Shown here piece after piece: positions 22,796-26,922 of a DNA stretch of 26,922 nucleotides (its first letter is position 1; each line of letters starts with the position of its first letter). This stretch comes from CAYMND01 sp964465065 (GTDB taxonomy: Bacteria > Acidobacteriota > Aminicenantia > UBA2199), in the NCBI GenBank assembly GCA_964465065.1, contig CAYXHZ010000043.1, positions 1 through 26,922 of the forward strand, given 5' to 3'. Both the position numbers and the translations under genes were made by a program. The notes beneath the pieces were generated by a model. It was not told the origin of the DNA and made no database searches. It saw only the letters and a list, made by a program, of their open reading frames with translations.

Positions 22796-23263
22796 ATGGA
22801 ACTTTATAAAAAGATCGAACCGCAAAACATCCTTTTCCTCGATTCCATCGCCACAACCGATTCATTATATGCCGAATACTCGGTGTTTCTCAAGCAACGC
22901 GGCCTGATTCAGACCGAAGACAAGATCAAACGCCTGTTCATCAAGCGCGAGAATGTCCAATCTACCGCCATCGGTCGCGGCACGGCCATCCCGCATATTT
23001 TTTCCGAGGAATTCCAGCGTTTTACCATCGGCCTGGCCATCATCCGCAACGGTTTGGAGTACAAAGCCCCCGACAATGAACCCGTTTTCGCGGTTTTTCT
23101 GATCATGAGCGACGAACGAAGTGTCGGCCAACATCTCAAAACCCTGGCCTACATCGCCAAACTGGCCCAGGACAGCGATTTCGCCGAACGCATCCGTCTG
23201 GCCGTCGACGCCGCGGACGCCCTGCACCGTCTCAAGGAATCCGAAGCGGCGCTGCACCGCTGA
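22796..23263 (+). CDS. PTS EIIA domain protein (fructose/nitrogen type, PtsN-like)
   Basis: 155-residue phosphocarrier of the EIIA-Fru/Ntr family. The phosphorylatable His67 sits in RGTAIPHIF, the family motif. The remaining blocks FAVFLIMSDERSVGQHLKTLAYIAKLAQD match the fold. No EIIB, EIIC, HPr or EI gene is adjacent, so a regulatory PtsN-like role rather than sugar uptake is more likely. In proteobacteria ptsN sits with rpoN or hpf; that context is absent here. The gene has its own promoter and AGGAG seven bases upstream of the ATG. Confidence 0.88.
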   Translation: MELYKKIEPQNILFLDSIATTDSLYAEYSVFLKQRGLIQTEDKIKRLFIKRENVQSTAIGRGTAIPHIFSEEFQRFTIGLAIIRNGLEYKAPDNEPVFAVFLIMSDERSVGQHLKTLAYIAKLAQDSDFAERIRLAVDAADALHRLKESEAALHR

Positions 23264-23278
23264 ACGAGGCCCGCCCAG

Positions 23279-23485
23279 TCAACCGCCGCTGACCATGTGG
23301 ATCATTTCCACCTGGTCACCCTCGCGAATCAGTGCGGAGGCGTAGGCGTCCCGCTTGATCAGCGAACCGTTGATGCGGACGATGATGTTGGGAAAGGAGT
23401 AGCGTTTGATGGCCAACAGGGCGGCGACCGTCAGGGGTTCGCAGGCTGACAGTTCTTCCTGACGATGGTTGAGCGTGATGCGCAT
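23279..23485 (-). CDS. thiS: ThiS-like sulfur carrier protein
   Basis: 68-residue beta-grasp ubiquitin-like protein ending in the SGG C-terminus that is adenylated and thiocarboxylated in sulfur transfer. Family-style pieces: IIVRINGSLIKRDAYAS and REGDQVEMIHMVSGG. ThiS supplies sulfur for the thiamine thiazole; here no thiG, thiF or thiE is adjacent. It lies 14 bases behind purM on the same strand and is surely cotranscribed. An AGGAG lies about ten bases before the ATG. A MoaD-like or other carrier role cannot be excluded from 68 residues. Confidence 0.85.
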   Translation of the reverse strand: MRITLNHRQEELSACEPLTVAALLAIKRYSFPNIIVRINGSLIKRDAYASALIREGDQVEMIHMVSGG

Positions 23486-23499
23486 GGACCGGCCGCTCC

Positions 23500-24513
23500 T
23501 TAGACGACGACCACCTGGCGGTCGCCGCGGCGCTGGTCCACCTGCCCGATCAGGTAATACGGTTCATCGCTCTCCTTGAGCACGGTTTCCAGGGCGCTCA
23601 GGTTCTTCTGATCGATGAACAGTACCATGCCGATCCCCATGTTGAAGACGCGGAAAGCCTCTTCATCCTTTACTTTCCCGGCCTGGCAGATGTAGGTGAA
23701 CAGATCCGGAACCGGCCAGGTCCGCTGAATGTTGACCATCATGTTGTCGGGCAGAGTGCGGGGAATATTCTCGTAAAAGCCGCCGCCGGTGATGTGGGCC
23801 ATGCCTTTGATCAACGATTGGTCCAGCAGTTTCTGCACCGGTTGCAGGTAGGAGCGGTGAACCGCCAGCAGGGCCTGGCCGACGCTGAGGTCCAAACCCG
23901 GCAGCAGGGAATCGACCTGGAGGTCCAGGTCCTGAAACAGGATTTTTCTGGCCAGACTGTAGCCGTTGGTGTGCAGCCCGGTGGACGGCAGGCCGATCAA
24001 CAGATCGCCGGGACAAATCCCTTTGCCATCGACAATCCGATCCTCGTCGACCCAACCGACGATGAAACCGGCGACATCGTATTCGCGGTTGTTGTAGAAA
24101 CCCGGCATCTCGGCGGTCTCCCCGCCCAACAGAATCAAACCGTTCTGCAGACAGGCCTCCAGCATTCCGGACACGATCTGCTCCACGATCAGCGGTTCCA
24201 TCACGCCGCTGGCGATGTAATCCATGAAGAACAACGGTCTGGCACCGTGCACCAGGATATCGTCGACGCAGTGGTTGACCAGATCCTGACCGATGGTGTT
24301 GTGGCGGTCCATCATGAAAGCGATCTTGAGCTTGGTGCCCACTCCGTCAGCCGAGGAGACCAGGCCGCCCTTCTTGTCTCCGCTGAAAGGGAAATAGCCG
24401 CCGAACTTGCCGATCTGGTCGACGCCGTACTGAACGGCCATCTTGCGGATCCGGGCCACCGCTTCGTTACCTTTATCGATATCGACTCCAGCCGCTGCGT
24501 AATCTGAACTCAC
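23500..24513 (-). CDS. purM: Phosphoribosylformylglycinamidine cyclo-ligase
   Basis: 337-residue AIR synthetase, fifth step of purine synthesis. Hallmarks: AAAGVDIDKGNEAV at the N-terminus, VSSADGVGTKLKIAF (ATP site), the NHCVDDILVHGARPLFFMDYIA segment, GGETAEMPGFY and HITGGGFYENIPR. I start at the GTG at 24513, which has GGAGG five bases upstream and gives a family-normal N-terminus. An in-frame ATG at 24525 is four codons earlier and lies only about five bases after the expected transcription start. Followed by thiS after 14 bases. Confidence 0.95.
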   Translation of the reverse strand: MSSDYAAAGVDIDKGNEAVARIRKMAVQYGVDQIGKFGGYFPFSGDKKGGLVSSADGVGTKLKIAFMMDRHNTIGQDLVNHCVDDILVHGARPLFFMDYIASGVMEPLIVEQIVSGMLEACLQNGLILLGGETAEMPGFYNNREYDVAGFIVGWVDEDRIVDGKGICPGDLLIGLPSTGLHTNGYSLARKILFQDLDLQVDSLLPGLDLSVGQALLAVHRSYLQPVQKLLDQSLIKGMAHITGGGFYENIPRTLPDNMMVNIQRTWPVPDLFTYICQAGKVKDEEAFRVFNMGIGMVLFIDQKNLSALETVLKESDEPYYLIGQVDQRRGDRQVVVV

Positions 24514-24537
24514 AGGTCCCTCCATTGCAACAGTGGC

Positions 24538-24566
24538 ATTGTAGCGAAGATCGGCCAGGATGTCAA
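24538..24566 (-). promoter_or_regulatory. purM-thiS promoter
   Basis: Minus-strand TTGACA (24561-24566), 17-bp spacer, TACAAT (24538-24543). Near-consensus. The -35 overlaps the stop codon of the upstream nucleotidyltransferase gene. Start near 24531. Confidence 0.75.
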
Positions 24567-25426
24567 AAGCGGACGAAGCCCGACCGGGTCAGGATTCCGT
24601 CACGGTATTCACCGGGCTCGGGACGCAGCCCGTCGCAGACGATACAGTTTTCCAGCTGCAGTCCGGGGCCGATGAGCGAATCCGGCCAGAGAATGGTTTG
24701 CCGCGGCTCGAACGCACCGGCCTCCAGGCGGGCGGAGGGCGCCCACAGCTCGCGGGGACTGCGTTCGAAATGGCGCATATAGGCAATATTGGCGTCGAAA
24801 TAACTGCGCGGATCTCCGAAATCGAGCCACAGGCCCGAGTAGGGACACAGGCCGAGATCGACCGGCCGGCTTTCGAAATCGTCAAAGAAATTCATCGACA
24901 CAGTCCGGGCCACCGTCGCCCGGTTCAGCAGGCACAGGCCGGTGTACATCAGGCCATTGCCGGCCGTGTCTCCGCGTCTGCAGAAACGGCCGGACCGGCA
25001 TTGCAGAGTCCGGTACTGCGCCTCGTCCCGGAATTCGCGGACCAGCAGCACACCGTCTCGTCCTCGACATCCCGCGATCATCTCCGCCAGAGGGATGTCA
25101 CAGTAGACATCCCCGTTTACGACCAGCAGATGGCTCCAGGCCTCGTCCCGCAGCGCCTGACGCAGAATCGCCGTGCCGCTCAGCCGGGTCTCGTGGAGAA
25201 TCGTCAGCGGCCAGTCCGGGCGCAGGCAGGCGGTCACCGACTCCGGCAGATGATGGACGTTGAGCCAGCCTTTGCAGCCGGCAGCGGTTTTATCGAGAAT
25301 CTGCCCGACCATGCGCGTCAGCAATGGGACTCCCAGCAGCGGAAAAGCCGGTTTGGCCCGATGGTCGGACAGCGGTTTCGCCCGGGTGCCGTAGCCGCCG
25401 GCCAAAAGGAAATACTGCAGGTTCAT
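24563..25426 (-). CDS. Sugar-phosphate nucleotidyltransferase-like protein
   Basis: 287-residue NTP transferase fold protein. The nucleotide-binding loop is LAGGYGTRAKPLS (8-20) followed by KPAFPLLG, and the metal-binding Asp is in LLVVNGDVYCD. The C-terminal part (about 215-287) shows one or two imperfect hexapeptide-like turns (IGPGLQLENCIVCDGLRP). Relatives activate mannose-1-P or glucose-1-P. The sugar cannot be read from the sequence. Its ATG overlaps the CYTH gene stop (ATGA), which ties the two together. An in-frame extension upstream lies in the CYTH gene and is rejected. Confidence 0.85.
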   Translation of the reverse strand: MNLQYFLLAGGYGTRAKPLSDHRAKPAFPLLGVPLLTRMVGQILDKTAAGCKGWLNVHHLPESVTACLRPDWPLTILHETRLSGTAILRQALRDEAWSHLLVVNGDVYCDIPLAEMIAGCRGRDGVLLVREFRDEAQYRTLQCRSGRFCRRGDTAGNGLMYTGLCLLNRATVARTVSMNFFDDFESRPVDLGLCPYSGLWLDFGDPRSYFDANIAYMRHFERSPRELWAPSARLEAGAFEPRQTILWPDSLIGPGLQLENCIVCDGLRPEPGEYRDGILTRSGFVRF

Positions 25427-25998
25427 GGCCTGAACAACATGTCTCCGCTCCGTCCGCTCTGCAGAAACAGAGAACGGTAATTGTGGCGGATAGCGTCGCT
25501 CTTTCGATAACCCAGCGCCACGACACAGCGGTCGATCAGCTCGGGGCGGCCTTCGAGTTCGCAAAAATAACCGATCGGGGTTTCGTCCAGAGTCAGGACA
25601 AGGCCTTCCGGACTTTCGTACTGGCTGCGGTACTTCTCGTAGCGGAAAACCGGCAGGTAACCCAAAACGGCCAGGATGTGCTCGGTTTTGGCGAAGTCAT
25701 CGACGGCGATTTCCACTTCCCGACGTACTTTATACCCCGATCGCCGTTGTTCCGCCAGCGGCGGAGTCTTGAGGGTGATACTGCATTTCGTTCCCCAACG
25801 GCGCAAGCGCAACAAAGTGTTTTTACTGGCCAGTTCAGCGCCAGGCGAATCCAGAATGATATTGTATTCATGGGTTTTTGGCATCACGCAACGGAAAGAC
25901 AGTTCAGCGATCCGGTCGATCAAGGCCTGCGGATCGGTCAGCCGCAGCTTGATCTCGATCTCGAGCCCTTGAGGGTCAGCGTTGGCGCTGGCAGACAT
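25423..25998 (-). CDS. CYTH-domain protein (triphosphate tunnel metalloenzyme)
   Basis: 191 residues. The defining ExExK motif is E13-I-E-I-K17, followed by the alternating basic and acidic strands LLRLRRWG, CSITLKTP, YKVRREVEIAV and VLTLDETPIGYFCELEG typical of CyaB-like CYTH enzymes. These bind a triphosphate and metal and act as adenylate cyclase IV, thiamine triphosphatase or inorganic triphosphatase; small CyaB-like forms such as this are common and mostly uncharacterised. It overlaps the polyprenyl synthase gene by 23 bases and the nucleotidyltransferase gene by four. No clear Shine-Dalgarno sequence, so translation is likely coupled. Confidence 0.88.
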   Translation of the reverse strand: MSASANADPQGLEIEIKLRLTDPQALIDRIAELSFRCVMPKTHEYNIILDSPGAELASKNTLLRLRRWGTKCSITLKTPPLAEQRRSGYKVRREVEIAVDDFAKTEHILAVLGYLPVFRYEKYRSQYESPEGLVLTLDETPIGYFCELEGRPELIDRCVVALGYRKSDAIRHNYRSLFLQSGRSGDMLFRP

Positions 25999-26920
25999 AA
26001 TCGATCAAACCGGTCAGAGCCCGGTCGGATGCCGGACCGGCATATTCGGCCAGACAGTTCAGAGTCCGCTGACGGTAGGTCTGCACCGTCTGGCGGCAGC
26101 GTTCCAAAATTCCACACTCGGTCAGGGCCGCATCGATCGACGCCGCCCTTTCCTCCCGAAAGGGGAAAATTTCCAAAGCAGGTGCGCACTCCCGCAGCAG
26201 CAGAGTCGGCAGGGTCCATTTCCCCTCGCGCAGGTCGTTCCAGCGATCCTTGCCGGTTTTATCGGAAAACATGTCCATCACATCGTCCTGCAGCTGGAAC
26301 AGGACGCCGAAGGACAATCCGAAGCGTCGGCTGGCGGCCAAAATCTCTTCGGCCTGTCCCCGCAAGCGGGCGGCCATTTCAGCCGCCGCCGCAAACAAGG
26401 CGCCGGTTTTCCGCTCCAGAACGAAGATGTATTCCCTGAAAGCGTCCGCCGGCGACTGCGTGGGTCTCATATCGGCGATCTGGCCGAAAACCAGCTCCCT
26501 GCCCGCCGTCAGAACGGTCCGCATCAAGTCGTCACGTCCCAGCCGCTGCACCAATTCAAAGGCCCGCATGAAGATATAGTCGCCAACCAGCACCGCCAGG
26601 GTGTTGTCGACGACATGGTGCAGAGTCGGTTGATCCCGCCGGGTCTGCGCGTGATCCAGCACATCGTCGTGAATCAGGCTGGCCTGATGGATCATCTCGA
26701 TGGCTGCCGCTATGTCGACCGCCGCATCCGCAGTCACCCCGGCCTCGGCCAGCAGCATGAACAGAAAAGTCGATCGGACTTTTTTACCGCCACGGATCGG
26801 CGCGGCCTCGATCAGGGCGGCCATCTCCGCATCGGTCCCGTTGCGCAGAGCAGACAGAATCCGCGCCTCCGTTTCTATTAACAATGCCCCATAGGGCTTT
26901 TGCAAATCCTGCAACCGCAT
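25976..26920 (-). CDS. Polyprenyl diphosphate synthase (trans-isoprenyl type)
   Basis: 314 residues of a long-chain trans-prenyl synthase, which builds the side chain of quinones or similar isoprenoids. First aspartate-rich motif D85-D-V-L-D89 after SLIH; second D212-D-V-M-D216 in LFQLQDDVMD. GGKKVRS at 44-50 replaces the common GGKRLRP. RRDQPT (94-99) stands where RRGxPT is usual. The start is the ATG three bases from the window edge; it gives a family-normal length, but an extension beyond the edge cannot be ruled out. Downstream CYTH and nucleotidyltransferase genes overlap it in sequence. Confidence 0.9.
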   Translation of the reverse strand: MRLQDLQKPYGALLIETEARILSALRNGTDAEMAALIEAAPIRGGKKVRSTFLFMLLAEAGVTADAAVDIAAAIEMIHQASLIHDDVLDHAQTRRDQPTLHHVVDNTLAVLVGDYIFMRAFELVQRLGRDDLMRTVLTAGRELVFGQIADMRPTQSPADAFREYIFVLERKTGALFAAAAEMAARLRGQAEEILAASRRFGLSFGVLFQLQDDVMDMFSDKTGKDRWNDLREGKWTLPTLLLRECAPALEIFPFREERAASIDAALTECGILERCRQTVQTYRQRTLNCLAEYAGPASDRALTGLIDYVCQRQR

Positions 26921-26922
26921 GG

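Overview
The window (26,922 bp, GC-rich by eye) is an ordinary, densely packed chromosomal segment of a Gram-negative-type bacterium. Twenty-nine protein genes leave no gene-free gap above about 220 bp. I see no rRNA, tRNA, CRISPR array, insertion sequence or prophage. A flagellar MotAB stator, a PilZ protein, an ExbD-type protein, a probable TPR lipoprotein, an IscR-like Rrf2 regulator and a ferredoxin-domain protein fit a motile, probably anaerobic or microaerophilic cell with an outer membrane. The ExbD and TPR protein styles remind me of Acidobacteriota, possibly Aminicenantes-like lineages. That placement is a guess from protein flavour, not a measurement.

Layout. 1-3272 (minus): a degenerate GH13-like protein, a LarE-type sulfur transferase and an AEC-family permease. 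3402-4334 (plus): an SPL-family radical SAM protein, overlapping tail-to-tail with 4312-7726 (minus): DUF502 membrane protein, ferritin-like protein, ABC ATPase and ABC-2 permease. 7889-8755 (plus): a ferredoxin-domain (FrdX-like) protein behind a CRP/FNR-type palindrome. 8756-11341 (minus): a degenerate GGDEF protein, a RecB-type Fe-S nuclease, rpsT and an Rrf2 regulator. 11497-12979 (plus): motA-motB, ended by a bidirectional terminator. 13036-18243 (minus): a TPR lipoprotein, a small unknown, a UvrD/PcrA helicase and an apparently exported Pcm. 18458-21822 (plus): exbD, a TPR protein, a GlmU-like acetyltransferase lacking its uridylyltransferase, a divergent Hfq and pdxA. 21811-22578 (minus): PilZ. 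22796-23263 (plus): an orphan PTS EIIA. 23279-24513 (minus): purM-thiS. 24563-26920 (minus): a polyprenyl synthase, a CYTH protein and a sugar nucleotidyltransferase.

Regulatory architecture is unusually readable. Most transcription units have a recognisable sigma70-type promoter (TTGACA/TTGAAA, 16-19 bp, often TACAAT). At several genes (AEC, SPL, Rrf2, PilZ, Pcm) the -10 lies only 5-11 bp before the start codon, implying leaderless or nearly leaderless mRNAs; other genes use strong Shine-Dalgarno sequences. Operators stand out before the ferredoxin gene (TGTAAC-N4-GTTACA, centred near -41.5) and over the -35 of pcm (8-bp arms).

No single novel multi-gene system is evident. The best leads are the FrdX-like operator, the Hfq variant with a Lys/Pro-rich N-terminus and no arginine rim, the leaderless promoters, and three domain-degenerated proteins (GH13, GGDEF, GlmU N-terminus).
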